From Imbricaverruca yamaguchii (Eukaryota; Arthropoda; Thecostraca; Neoverrucidae), in the NCBI GenBank assembly GCA_034440575.1, contig JAOTOL010000979.1, positions 62,001 to 126,000 on the forward strand: 64,000 nt of DNA, written 5' to 3'. A program made the translations under genes and the position numbers. Positions 22,861-33,425 of the stretch are shown here, piece by piece (within the stretch, counting starts at the first letter, position 1; each line of letters begins with the position of its first letter). A model generated the notes under the pieces. It made no database searches, was not told the origin of the DNA, and worked only from the letters and a program-made list of their open reading frames with translations.

Positions 22861-23401
22861 GCCGGTGCCGCTGACCGACGTCGGACTCGGACTGAGTCGC
22901 GGCTGGCTGCGGGCAGCGAATTAGATCGGCGGCCGGTGCAGGCCGAACCCGCGCCATTTTGGCTCTCAAATGGACCGTTCCGCGAATTGGCTTGGCTTGC
23001 TACCGGCGGGTAAGGCATGACGGCCCGGGTGAAGCCTTGGACCGCAAATGATGATGGAGGTGAAGAAGGTAGTATAGAGAGAAAGGCAACTTGGATGCGG
23101 TTTGGGGCGAAGCGGAATTGCTGGAGGTGGCTGAACAGTGCTTTCATTTATGTAGAAACAACGAGAAGGTGTGTATGAGCCACGAATATTGTCATGTGTG
23201 TTAGGTTGCAGGTAGGCTTCAGTCCTGACGATGAGCACGTGACGTAAGAGCAGTTGAAGCCTATGCAGACAATGCTCTGCGTCGTGATCGTCTCCATCGG
23301 ACCGACTGCAGTGTGTTTGGTGTGAAAACTGCCGTAGCGAGGATCGAACCGCCGCCGTCTGGATCGTGCCATGTTGCCGTCTCATCGCCTGTTGGTTGCA
23401 G
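22861..23401. other. Intron 2 remainder with a tRNA-like promoter motif on the - strand
   Basis: Unique sequence up to the acceptor at 23401. The - strand has a B-box-like 'ggttcgatcctc' near 23341-23352, followed by about 180 bp that could be a SINE body. I cannot find a clear A-box or target-site duplication. Confidence 0.3.
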
Positions 23402-23515
23402 CGGATACAGGAGATGGGGCTGAACGAGACGACACTGCTGCTGCTGCAGATGGTGGTGCTCTTCTCCTCTGAAATCGTCGGTTTGGCCGACCCAGATGCC
23501 GTGGCACGCGTTCAG
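23402..23515 (+). CDS. Nuclear receptor, ligand-binding domain exon (helices 7-8)
   Basis: Lies between acceptor 'gttggttgcag' and donor 'CAG|GTGAGC', 38 codons, phase 0 at both ends. It encodes 'RIQEMGLNETTLLLLQM' then 'VVLFSSEIVGLADPDAV'. The pattern L..E...L....LFS....GL.D...V..VQ is the typical helix 7-8 segment of class 1 receptors. It aligns residue for residue with the vitamin D receptor segment ending in the conserved Asp. This exon has no minisatellite at its borders, unlike its neighbours. Confidence 0.88.
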
Positions 23516-24039
23516 GTGAGCTCAGGTCAGGTCAGTCTGAGCGGGGTCAGTTGAGGTTGGTATGTACCATCTCCTTCCCACCAGGAGTGTTGTTTACGTC
23601 TGATGTGCAAAAGCAGAGGCACCTCTTCAGGAGTACTGATGCGACTCAACCACCGAGGACATTTTGACGGAGCGACCTGCCAGAACTAAATATATCTAGG
23701 AGGAGGGAGGGGCGGGGATATTATTGGTCAGTGCCTTTATCATAATGATCATCATGATTTTAATGAATTTTTTGTCGTATTGTTTTCCTGGACAAACATA
23801 GGATGGTATATCACAGTTCTTCTACAATAGCAACGTAAACCGTAGTCACGTATGGTTGCTGTTGAGATGCGTTCACGAGTGGAGAAGTTGCAGTGCAGCT
23901 ACTCGAGCTGGGAGATCAGCTTTCGCAACCGTAATACAAACCTATGATTGTCTGATCATACGTTTGTATCATGATCAGACGATCCCTCCACAGTCTGGGG
24001 TGACACCAGCCACTGTCGTGCCAGGGTGTGCCCCGAGTG

Positions 24040-24925
24040 TTGGAAGTGCAATGGTGTGCATCACCAGGAGCACTAAACGTACCTGACCCGTGCCCTGATT
24101 TGTGCACGTGCTTGATACGTGCCCTTATCTGTGTCACGTGCCTGATCCGTGCGCCACCAGGAGCAAAAAAAGTACCTGATCCTTGCGCCGCCAGGAGCAC
24201 TACATGTACCAGATCATTGCGCCACCAGGAGCACGACATGTACTTGATCCGTGAGCCACCAGGAGCACTACATGTACTTGATCCGTGTCCTTATCTTGTC
24301 ACTGCCTGATCCGTGAGTCCGGAGCACGACATGTACTTGATCCGTGCGCCACCAGGAGCACGACATGTACTTGATCCGTGAGCCACCAGGAGCACTACAT
24401 GTACTTGATCCGTGCGCCACCAGGAGCACTACATGTACCTGATCCGTGCGCCACCAGGAGCACTACACGTGCCTGATCCGTGTCCTTATCTGTGTCACGT
24501 GCCTGATCCGTGAGTCACCAGGAGCACTACACGTGCCTGATCCGTGCGCCACCAGGAGCACTACACGTGCCTGATCCGTGCGCCACCAGGAGCACTACAC
24601 GTGCCTGATCCGTGCGCCACCAGGAGCACTACACGTGCCTGATCCGTGTCCTTATCTGTGTCACGTGTCTGATCCGTGAGTCACCAGGAGTACTACACGT
24701 GCCTGATCCGTGCGCCACCAGGAGCACTACACGTGCCTGATCCGTGCGCCACCAGGAGCACTACACGTGCCTGATCCGTGAGCCACCAGGAGCACTACAC
24801 GTGCCTGATCCGTGCGCCACCAGGAGCACTACACGTGCCTGATCCGTGCGCCATCAGGAGCACTACACGTGCCTGATCCGTGCGCCACCAGGAGCACTAC
24901 ACGTGCCTGATCCGTGCGCCACCAG
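24040..24925. repeat. 34-bp minisatellite copying the exon-4 acceptor
   Basis: About 25 units of about 32-34 bp read 'gccaccaggagcactacacg' then 'tgcctgatccgtgc', with occasional 'tccttatctgtgtcacg' variants. Each unit contains 'ccaccag|gag.actacacgtgcc', the true acceptor and first bases of the exon at 24926. Units near the exon are closest to it (two show the exonic 'gagtactac'). The left end uses more diverged units (about 24040-24300). Confidence 0.95.
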
Positions 24926-25059
24926 GAGTACTACACGTGCCTGATCCGGCGGTACATGAGCTGGTGGTTTGGCGAGGAGGGCGCCCGCCTGCTGTACCCG
25001 CGCATGCTGCACCGTCTGGCTGATCTGCGGGCGCTTACTGAGGCGCACAACACGAGCAC
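24926..25059 (+). CDS. Nuclear receptor, ligand-binding domain exon (helices 9-10)
   Basis: Acceptor 'gcgccaccag|GAG' was chosen because it keeps phase 0 with the previous exon and restores the expected spacing: '..RVQEYYTCLIRRYM'. The exon encodes 'MSWWFGEEGARLLYP' then 'RMLHRLADLRALTEAHN'. The segment LLY..M...LADLR.L...H is almost identical in pattern to vitamin D receptor helix 10 (dimerisation face), and is the best reason to place this receptor near NR1I/NR1J. The donor 'AGCAC|GTGAGT' is phase 2. The first 22 exonic bases are replicated in the upstream array, so a wrong acceptor would be easy to choose automatically. Confidence 0.88.
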
Positions 25060-25799
25060 GTGAGTCGTCACAGGTCGGCCCGATTACAGCCGGGCTGGTG
25101 TACAAGTATAGGCTGCCTGCGGTGGGAGTGGAACCCGGCACCTTTGCCTTGCTAGACTGCGCGCGTGACCTCCCTGTCGAGCTAACTAGTCATTATGTCT
25201 CAATTTCCATCTGTTAGTAGCAGCAACTGTCAGGGCCGTCCTTGCAGATGTGTTCTGCTACTCAGAGATACTGGTTCGAATCTCACTTCGGGAGGCTTTT
25301 CAAAGGTGGCCAGTTTGAATGTCACCTTGATTTGTACCAGTGGCACGAGTACCGGCAATGCGTGTAGTAATCAGAAGCACAGGTAGTGTTTTTTTTTCAA
25401 CGATGTATGGGTGTGTTTTTGCTACTACAGTGTTCGCAGGGATTTGAGTATTTTGCTCACAAGTGCAAAGCAAAGTCAGCTGGTGTACCCAGCATCTTCA
25501 GAATGCGTCATTAGTGCGTATGTGTGTGTGCGTGTATGTGTTCAAGTTGGCTAGCCTGCTGCCGTGTTGGTGGTATCGGCCGTTGCTGTGCGTGTGTGGT
25601 TGTATACAGCTGAAGGTTTGAAGGGAGTAGACTTGAACGGAAAGGTAAAGTTGATCTCAAGAGAGTAGACGGGAAGCGCAGTTGAATGATGCCTTGAATG
25701 TAGATAAGTAGAGATAAGCAGAGATGAGTAGAGGTAATTGCAGTAGAGTTGGAGTTGTGGAGTTGTCGGGGTGTGTGTGATGAAGTAGGCGAGAGTTTC
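25060..25799. other. Intron 4 start with two tRNA-like motifs
   Basis: A - strand B-box-like 'gggttccactcc' (about 25125-25137) is preceded on that strand by 'tagttagctcgacagg', an A-box-like motif. A + strand B-box-like 'ggttcgaatctc' (25273-25284) lies 140 bp away. These may be two SINE heads in opposite orientation. The rest is unique. Confidence 0.35.
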
Positions 25800-26645
25800 C
25801 AGTCCGGACGGTGTCTGTCTGGGGTATGGGGTGGTGTGGGTGGGTTGGCAGCGGACGGTGTCTGGGTATGGGGTGGTGTGGGTGGGTTGGCAGCGGACGG
25901 TGTCTGTAGCGGGGTATGGGGTGGTGTGGGTGGGTTGGCAGCGGACGGTGTCTGTCTGGGGTATGGGGTGGTGTGGGTGGGTTGGCAGCGGACGGTGTCT
26001 GTCTGGGGTATGGGGTGGTGTGGGTGGGTTGGCAGCGGACGGTGTCTGGGTATGGGGTGGTGTGGGGGGATGGAGCGGACGGTGTCTGTCTGGGGTATGG
26101 GTGGTGTGGGTGGGTTGGCAGCGACGTGTCTGTTTGGGGTATGGGGTGGTGTGGGTGGGTTGGAGCGGATGTGTTGGTTGGGGTGGTGTGGGTGGGTGGG
26201 TGTCTGGGTATGGGGTGGTGTGGGTGGGTTGGCAGCGGACGGTGTCTGTGGTATGGGGTGGTGTGGTTGGGTTGGCAGCGGACGGTGTCTGGGTATGGGG
26301 TGGTGTGGGTGGGATGGAAGCGGACGGTGTCTGTCTGGGGTATGGGGTGGTGTGGGTGGGTTGGCAGCGGACGGTGTCTGTCTGGGGTATGGGGTGGTGT
26401 GGGTGGGTTGGAGCGGACGGTGTCTGTTTGGGTATGGGGTGGTGTGGGTGGGTTGAGCGGACGGTATCTGTTGGGTGGGGTGGTGGGTGGGTTGGCAGCG
26501 GACGGTGTCTGTCTGGGGTATGGAGTGGTGTGGGTGGGTTGGAAGCGGACGGTGTCTGTTTGGGTATGGGGTGTAGTGGGTGGGTTTGCAGCGGACGGTG
26601 TCTGTTTGGGGTATGGGGTGTAGTGGGTGGGCTGGCAGCGGAACA
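25800..26645. repeat. Minisatellite, about 46 bp unit, about 18 copies
   Basis: Units read 'gggtatggggtggtgtgggt', 'gggttggcagcggacggtgt', 'ctgtct'. The strand is strongly G-rich. Several units have short deletions. Three long + frames and one - frame are repeat translations. Confidence 0.95.
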
Positions 26646-27175
26646 TCGTCACAGCACAGTTAGCTAAATGTCATTAGTTATGTCAGGGTGTCAGTCATGA
26701 ATAAAAGTTCATTGAATGAACCAAAGGTATAGTTCGGTAGTTAGATGCATGTATCTTTCATTCCTGATTCGTGGTGTCGAAATTCAAACAGATGACCATT
26801 GTTCTTTGCGGGTAAAATATCGAACTAAGCACAAGCATAATTAAGGCGATTATGTTGCAATACCTTACGTCTACGCGGTCACGAGTTGCCTGCCAAACAT
26901 CGAACGCCATGGGGAGCGGCCATATTTGACGTTCCGCACTCAGTCCCACGACTCATGTTGGTGCAACATCGTAAATCGGCGCTTTGTTCCCGAAGTATTG
27001 TTGTCACGTGGCGACACTGTCGAAGCTGCTTGATACAATCGGTGTGCCAATCAATACGGATGATTAATTCTGGATTAATACGCCTCGTGCAGCAGTACGC
27101 ATCACAAGCTGTTGGGCTCCAGCCCAGCTGCGGCCAGCTGCGGGCATGAGACTCTGGCTCGGGTGACACTGCGGC
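26646..27175. other. Unique intronic sequence
   Basis: No gene or repeat family recognised; composition is more AT-rich than the flanking arrays. Confidence 0.5.
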
Positions 27176-27750
27176 AATGCGGTCAGGTGTGGCGGCAGCG
27201 GAGCTTCGCTTGACGCTCGTGTCGACCGTCCACGGGGGTGGAAATGGGACCGTCTATGGGAGGCGGTGAGGTGTGGCGGCAGCGGGGCTTCGCTTGTCGC
27301 TCGTGTCGACCGTCCACGGGGGTGGAAATGGGACCGTCTATGGGAGGCGGTCAGGTGTGGCGACAGCGGAGCTTCGCTTGACGCCCGTGTCGACCGTCCA
27401 CGGGGGTTGAAATGGGACCGTCTATGGGAGGCGGTCAGGTGTGGCGGCAGCGGAGCTTCGCTTGACGCTCGTGTCGACCGTCCACGGGGGGGTGAAATGG
27501 GACCGTCTATGGGAGGCGGTCAGGTGTGGCGGCAGCGGAGCTTCGCTTGACGCTCGTGTCGACCGTCCACGGGGGTGGAAATGGGACCGTCTATGGGAGG
27601 CGGTCAGGTGTGGCGGCAGCGGAGCTTCGCTTGACGCTCGTGTCGACCGTCCACGGGGGTGGAAATGGGACCGTCTATGGAAGGCGGTCAGGTGTGGCGG
27701 CAGCGGAGCTTCGCTTGACGCTCGTGTCGACCGTCCACGGGAGGCGGAAA
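27176..27750. repeat. Minisatellite, 84 bp unit, about 7 copies
   Basis: Units begin 'gcggtcaggtgtggcggcag' and include 'cttgacgctcgtgtcgaccg' and 'gaaatgggaccgtctatgg'. Copies are over 95% alike by eye, indicating recent growth or homogenisation. Confidence 0.95.
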
Positions 27751-27913
27751 TCTCCACAGCGGAGGCGGAGATATGAACACATGGCCTGGGTGACTGCTGT
27801 ACCCATGTGTTGGTGTCGAATCTGACGGCGGGATTTGTGGCGCCGTTTTGGGGCGTCTGACACCCGCCGTGTTGGCAGAATGTTGTCCGTGACTGAGATG
27901 TCTGCTACAGGGC

Positions 27914-28152
27914 AGCCGAACAAATGTACGTAAAGCTTACGTACATTTGCGTCTACGTACATTTGCGCTTGCGTACATTTGCGCTTACATACATTTCCGC
28001 TTGCGTACATTTGCGCATATGTACTTTTGCGCATACATATATTTGCGCATACGTACATTTCCCATACCTACATTCGCGCTTACGTACATTAGCCATTCGT
28101 ACATCTGCGCTTACGTACAATTGCTTACGTACATTTGCTCACGTACATTTGT
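27914..28152. repeat. Degenerate minisatellite, about 16-17 bp unit, with a palindrome at its start
   Basis: About 14 imperfect copies of 'cttacgtacatttgcg'. The left edge (about 27920-27950) is an inverted repeat: 'caaatgtacgtaa' then 'ttacgtacatttg' around a 3-bp centre. Confidence 0.9.
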
Positions 28153-28260
28153 CCTAGAATCATGTTACAGAGTGTATTACGACATGGCACTTGCCGCACT
28201 ATGCTATAAGAGCTGACCTTTGCTGTACAGAGTATATTTGTGACCTAATATTTGTTTCAG

Positions 28261-28404
28261 AGTCTGCTTCCCGGAATCTGACTTGGCTAACGTGATGGAC
28301 AAGTTCAGCAAGATCGACCTCAACCCCTACCCGATGTGGCCCGAGTTCCTGAGGAGCCCTGCCAGTGGTCAGACGAGGCCCCATCCCGGCCCCCACACCT
28401 GGAG
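28261..28404 (+). CDS. Nuclear receptor, exon after helix 10 (possible helix 11-12)
   Basis: Acceptor 'tttgtttcag' is followed by one base that completes the Thr codon of the previous exon. It encodes 'VCFPESDLANVMDKFSK' then 'IDLNPYPMWPEFLRS' and a Pro/Gly tail. The position fits the receptor C-terminal region. 'PMWPEFL' could be a divergent AF-2 helix, but the canonical acidic core is not obvious. I placed the donor at 'CCTGGAG|GTCAGT' (phase 2), which matches the exon at 32168. The following minisatellite repeats this same donor region, so a downstream copy might be used instead. Confidence 0.7.
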
Positions 28405-29180
28405 GTCAGTACACCTTGAGTCACTAGGGCTGACCCCGTCCCGGCCCCACACCTGGAGGTCAGTACAGCTGGGATCACTGGAACTGACCCCGTCCCGGCC
28501 CCACACCTGGAGGTCAGCACACCTTGGGTCACTAGGACTGACCCCGTCCCGGCCCCACACCTGGAGGTCAGCACACCTTGGGTCACTGGAACTGACCCCG
28601 TCCCGGCCCCACACCTGGAGGTCAGTACAGCTGGGATCACTAGGACTGACCCCGTCCCGGCCCCACACCTGGAGGTCAGTACACCTTGAGTCACTAGGGC
28701 TGGCCCCGTCCGGCCCCTACACCTGGAGGTCAGTGGGATCACTAGGACTGACCCCGTCCCGGCCCCCACACCTGGAGATCAGTGGGATCACTAGGACTGA
28801 CCCCGTCCGGCCCCCACACCTGGAGATCAGTGGGATCACTAGGACTGACCCCGTCCCGGCCCCCACACCTGGAGATCAGTAGGATCGCTAGGACTGACCC
28901 CGTCCGGCCCCCACACCTGGAGATCAGTAGGATCGCTAGGACTGACCCCGTCCCGGCCCCCACACCTGGAGGTCAGTGGGATCACTAGGACTGACCCCGT
29001 CCCGGCCCACACACCTGGAGGTCAGTGGGATCACTAGGACTGACCCCGTCCCGGCCCCACACCTGGAGGTCGGTACAGCGGGGTTCACTGGAACTGATCC
29101 CCTCCCCGCCTCCACACCTGGAGGTCGGCACACCTTGGGTCACTAGGACTGACCCCGTCCCGGCCCCCACACCTGGAGGT
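28405..29180. repeat. About 54-bp minisatellite copying the exon-5 donor
   Basis: About 14 units with 'ggccccacacctggaggtca' and 'ctaggactgaccccgtcc'. Unit length alternates between about 40 and 60 bp because the 'tacaccttgggtcac' part is present or absent. Every unit contains 'cccacacctggag|gtcagt' (some 'gagatcagt'), that is, the last exonic bases and donor of the exon ending at 28404. Confidence 0.95.
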
Positions 29181-29850
29181 CAGTATATATTCATTTTTCA
29201 TCACCATCTCCCGTTGCCGTATTCGCATTTTTCTGGTTATCAAAAGACCGTCTGCGTGGCACCCATGACATGTCGGCAATTCGGAATCGTGCATTTACGT
29301 TTAAGGTACGTGCACGATATTCCGCAGACGAGCCCGATATCAGCGAGATTGTAGCCAATTCGGCTGAATCATATCGTGTTTCGATGCACGTATGCCAAAA
29401 TTCTTTAAATTATCATTCACAAAACATCACTTAAATGATCAAAAATTATAACATCGCCATATCGCCGGTCAGATTGATCTGCCGATTATAGGGGTCTAGT
29501 CTCAACTCTCAATGAACGGTGCGACACTGTCCAAGTAGCCTTTGCGCAAATCTGAAATTCCTGAGCTTCCGCAAAGATGTGGCACAGAAAGGTGCACGTC
29601 CTCACGTACTGTCAAGAGAGCGTAGCTGCTGTCGGCCCAGAGGTTCTCTGTCTCGATACGTTGGTGGATCATGTGCCTACAGCAGAGGGCCCATCATAGC
29701 CCTCCTATCGCTCTCGCGCATCCATCGCCTCCAATGGCCCCCTATGCTAGTCGTCAATTGCCATGGACGTCATTCTTCTGGCGAAATATATTCCCATTTC
29801 CCGAGATCCAAGGACGACATATAGCGCTGAATAATGCCAGACCGGAACTT
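29181..29850. other. Unique intronic sequence
   Basis: Unique sequence between two arrays. A 101-codon + frame at 29519-29824 has no recognised domain. Confidence 0.5.
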
Positions 29851-29851
29851 C

Positions 29852-31095
29852 GGTGTGCGGCTGACTTCCCTGGTGGTGGTGGTCTGCCACCTAGTCTCGG
29901 ATCACGACAGCCTACACAGGCCGGCACCATGCGCTCAGTCGGGTGTGCGGCTGACTTCCCTGGTGGTGGTGGTCTGCCACCTAGTCTCGGATCACGACAG
30001 CCTACACAGGCCGGCACCATGCGCTCAGTCGGGTGTGCGGCTGACTTCCCTGGTGGTGGTGGTCTGCCACCTAGTCTCGGATCACGATAACCTACACAGG
30101 CCGGCACCATGCGCTCAGTCGTGTGTGCAGCTGACTTCCCTGGTGGTGGTGGTCTGCCACCTAGTCTCGGATCACGACAGCATACACAGGCCGCCGGCAC
30201 CATGCGCTCAGTTGGGTGTGCGGCTGACTTCCCTGGTGGTGGTGGTCTGCCACCTAGTCTCGGATCACTGCAACCTACACAGGCCGGCACCATGCGCTCA
30301 GTTGGGTGTGCGGCTGACTTCCCTGGTGGTGGTGGTCTGCCACCTGACCTCGGATCACGACAGCCTACACAGGCCGGCACCATGCGCTCAGTTGGGTGTG
30401 CGGCTGACTTCCCTGGTGGTGGTGGTCTGCCACCTGACCTCGGATCACGACAGCCTACACAGGCCGGCATCATGCGCTCAGTTGGGTGTGCGGCTGACTT
30501 ACCTGGTGGTGGTGGTCTGCCACCTGACCTCGGATCACGACAACCTACACAGGCCGGCACCATGCGCTCAGTTGGGTGTGCGACTGACTTCCCTGGTGGT
30601 GGTGAGCTGCCACCTAGTCTCGGATCACGACAACCTACACAGGCCGGCATCATGCGCTCAGTCGGGTGTGCGGCTGACTTCCCTGGTGGTGGTGGTCTGC
30701 CACCTGACCTCGGATCACTGCAGCCTACACAGGCCGGCACCATGCGCTCAGTTGGGTGTGCGGCTGACTTCCCTGGTGGTGGTGGTCTGCCACCTAGTCT
30801 CGGATCACTGCAGCCTACACAGGCCGGCACCATGCGCTCAGTTGGGTGTGCGGCTGACTTCCCTGGTGGTGGTGGTCTGCCACCTAGTCTCGGATCCGAC
30901 AACCTGCACAGGCCGGCATCATGCGCTCAGTTGGGTGTGCGGCTGACTTCCTGGTGGTGGTGGTCTGCCACCTAGTCTCGGATCACGACAACCTACACAG
31001 GCCGGCATCATGCGCTCAGTCGGGTGTGCGGCTGACTTCCCTGGTGGTGGTGGTCTGCCACCTGACCTCGGATGACTGCTGCATACACAGGCCGG
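29852..31095. repeat. Minisatellite, 90 bp unit, about 14 copies
   Basis: Units begin 'gtgtgcggctgacttccctg' and continue 'gtggtggtggtctgccacct' and 'caggccggcaccatgcgctc'. The 90-bp period is divisible by three, so over 280-codon frames stay open on both strands. No start, splice or domain context supports coding. Subtypes 'agtctcggatcacgacag' and 'gacctcggatcacgacag' are interspersed. Confidence 0.95.
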
Positions 31096-31599
31096 CAGGT
31101 GCTGACGGTTTCCGCTCGGGACTTGCATGACCCTGCTCGGCGTATACCAGGACTCGACGAGTCTGTACACATGGAAACCAAATGCATTGAACATAGGAGT
31201 ACAAAATTAATTTCGTTATGCAACAGTGTGACTTTTTTATCCGACTGGCTGCAAAAGAAACTGCGAGTGCTACCAGTCGCTCATGCAGACTTGTCATTGT
31301 ATGCGTCTCTTGCAATGCAATGCAGCCACTCGCCTCGCTGATTTTCTTTTTGAAGTTGAAGTGAAGTTTGAGTCTAGTGCAGAGAAACTGGGAGTCCGGG
31401 GAGGATTGCACGGCCCGTCATTCTCGCCGGCACCTCAACATCTCACACCTTGATACTAGCGCATGCACACATATACACTCCCCCTTCCCACCCAAGAAGG
31501 TGCACCCAGCTCCGGCCCGACTTCAACCGCGTGCCCTCAGCTGACAGTTCAGAATGACCAGAATCAGAATGAATTATGAATGTTCGTTCCTGGTGTGTG

Positions 31600-31717
31600 A
31601 TATGCTGCATGATGTGTGTGTGTGTGTGTGTCGTGATCGGTGTATGTTTGACTTAACACAAAGAGTGTGTCACGGGTGTTGCTTCACCGCGGTGTGTGGT
31701 CACCACGAGGGCCTGTG

Positions 31718-31805
<88 letters not shown>

Positions 31806-31992
31806 TGTGTGTGTGTGTGTGGAGGTGTGATGTGTGATGTGTGTGTGTGGCTGTGTTGCAGGGTGTGTGTGGTGTGTGTGTGGGTGTGTGTGTGTGTGAT
31901 GTGTGTGTGTGTGTGTGGCTGTTTGTGTGCGTGCGTGCGTGTGCGTGTGCGTGTGCGTGTGCGTGTGCGTGATGCGTGTGCGTGTGTGTGCG
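31600..31992. repeat. (TG)n microsatellite with compound flanks
   Basis: A pure TG run of roughly 85 bp at about 31718-31803 is followed by interrupted TG and 'gtgtgcgtgcg' runs. The flanks 'gatcggtgtatg' + 'acttaacacaaag' occur on both sides (about 31637-31665 and 32005-32035), so the array sits within a duplicated segment. An internal 'ggctgtgttgcag' resembles the true acceptor at 32167. The run could adopt Z-DNA. Confidence 0.95.
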
Positions 31993-32167
31993 GCTGTCCG
32001 CATTGATCGGTGTATGCTTTGCACTTAACACAAAGCAGTGCCGATCTGCTTCCAGGACCAGCGGTGTCGATCGGTTCCCAGGACCAGGCCGACGAGCGGC
32101 CGCCAGTGTCGCCGGCCGGCCGTGGACGGCGCCGAGATGGTGACGTCTGTGTGCGGCCGTGTTGCAG

Positions 32168-32489
32168 GAGGCCGAGCCAGCCGGCGGCGCCGGCAGCGCG
32201 ATCCTTCAGTCTGCCGGCCGACCCGCCCGGCCTGCCGGCAGTCTCCGAGGCGCGCTGCCACAGCCTCTCCCCGGCCGACCAGCTGACCTGCTCCAGCCTC
32301 TGCCCGGCCGACCAGCTGACCGCGCCCAGCCTCTGCCCGGCCGGCCAGCTGACCTGCTCCAGCTTCGGCTCGCGGCCCGATCTCGGTCCGGACGACATCC
32401 CGACGGCGCGGCGGCGGCGGCGGCGGTGGTGGCGCGGTTTGCGCCACCACTGCCGCCACCGCACCGGCACCGCCGCACTGGAGTCAGTG
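32168..32489 (+). CDS. Probable receptor C-terminal exon, low complexity
   Basis: Acceptor 'ggccgtgttgcag' and donor 'GTG|GTGAGC' bound a frame of 107 codons. The first base completes an Arg codon with the phase-2 donor at 28404. The product is Ala/Pro-rich, then a short internal repeat (SLCPADQLT-type, three copies at about 32270-32360), then an Arg-run and a His/Arg-rich end. Most nuclear receptors stop soon after helix 12, so this would be an unusually long F-domain-like tail. Support is splice phase and an open GC-rich frame only; it could instead belong to another gene or be chance. Confidence 0.45.
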
Positions 32490-32524
32490 GTGAGCGTGAC
32501 GTCACACAGCACATGCCGTCATGG

Positions 32525-33425
32525 CGTGCTGGTGTCTGGTGGTGTTGCCCCACTCTGCGCTTCTGAGCCGGTGGTGTTGCCCCACTCTGCGCTTCTGAGC
32601 CGGTGGTGTTGCCGTACTCTGCGCTTCTGAGCCGGTGGTGTTGCCCCCACTCTGCGCTTCTGAGCCGGTGGTGTTGCCCCCACTCTGCGCTTCTGAGCCG
32701 GTGGTGTTGCCCCACTCTGCGCTTCTGAACCGGTGGTGTTGCCCCCACTCTGCGCTTCTGAGCCGGTGGTGTTGCCCCACTCTGCGCTTCTGAACCGGTG
32801 GTGTTGGTTGACCCCCACTCTGCGCTTCTGAGCCGGTGGTGTTGCCCCACTCTGCGCTTCTGAGCCGGTGGTGTTGCCCCCACTCTGCGCTTCTGAACCG
32901 GTGGTGTTGCCCCACTCTGCGCTTCTGAGCCGGTGGTGTTGCCCCCACTCTGCGCTTCTGAGCCGGTGGTGTTGCCGTACTCTGCGCTTCTGAGCCGGTG
33001 GTGTTGCCGTACTCTGCGCTTCTGAGCCGGTGGTGTTGCCCGCACTCTGCGCTTCTGAGCCGGTGGCGTTGCCCCACTCTGCGCTTCTGAACCGGTGGTG
33101 TTGCCCCACTCTGCGCTTCTGAGCCGGTGGTGTTGCCCCACTCTGCGCTTCTGAGCCGGTGGTGTTGCCCCCACTCTGCGCTTCTGAGCCGGTGGTGTTG
33201 CCCCACTCTGCGCTTCTGAACCGGTGGTGTTGCCCCCACTCTGCGCTTCTGAGCCGGTGGTGTTGCCCCACTCTGCGCTTCTGAACCGGTGGTGTTGCCC
33301 CCACTCTGCGCTTCTGAGCCGGTGGTGTTGCCGTACTCTGCGCTTCTGAGCCGGTGGTGTTGCCGTACTCTGCGCTTCTGAGCCGGTGGTGTTGCCGTAC
33401 TCTCCGCTTCTGAGCCGGTTATGTT
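32525..33425. repeat. Minisatellite, about 31-33 bp unit, about 28 copies
   Basis: Units read 'ccggtggtgttgccccactc' then 'tgcgcttctgag', with subtypes ccccactc, cccccactc and ccgtactc. Toward 33420 the units diverge and grade into the next array. Confidence 0.95.

Noticed and set aside
24040..24925. CRISPR-like array of ~34-bp repeats
   Set aside because: There are no unique spacers; units are contiguous. The context is a eukaryotic intron and no cas genes are present.
24928..24928. Acceptor 'ccaccaggag|TAC' for exon 4
   Set aside because: Also in phase, but it removes one residue and breaks the ungapped alignment of helix 8-9; 'ccaccag|GAG' at 24926 fits better.
29754..30946. 370-382 codon frames on both strands with 30-residue repeats
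   Set aside because: The 90-bp period keeps both strands open. No signal peptide, start context or splice site, and it lies within an intron of the receptor model.
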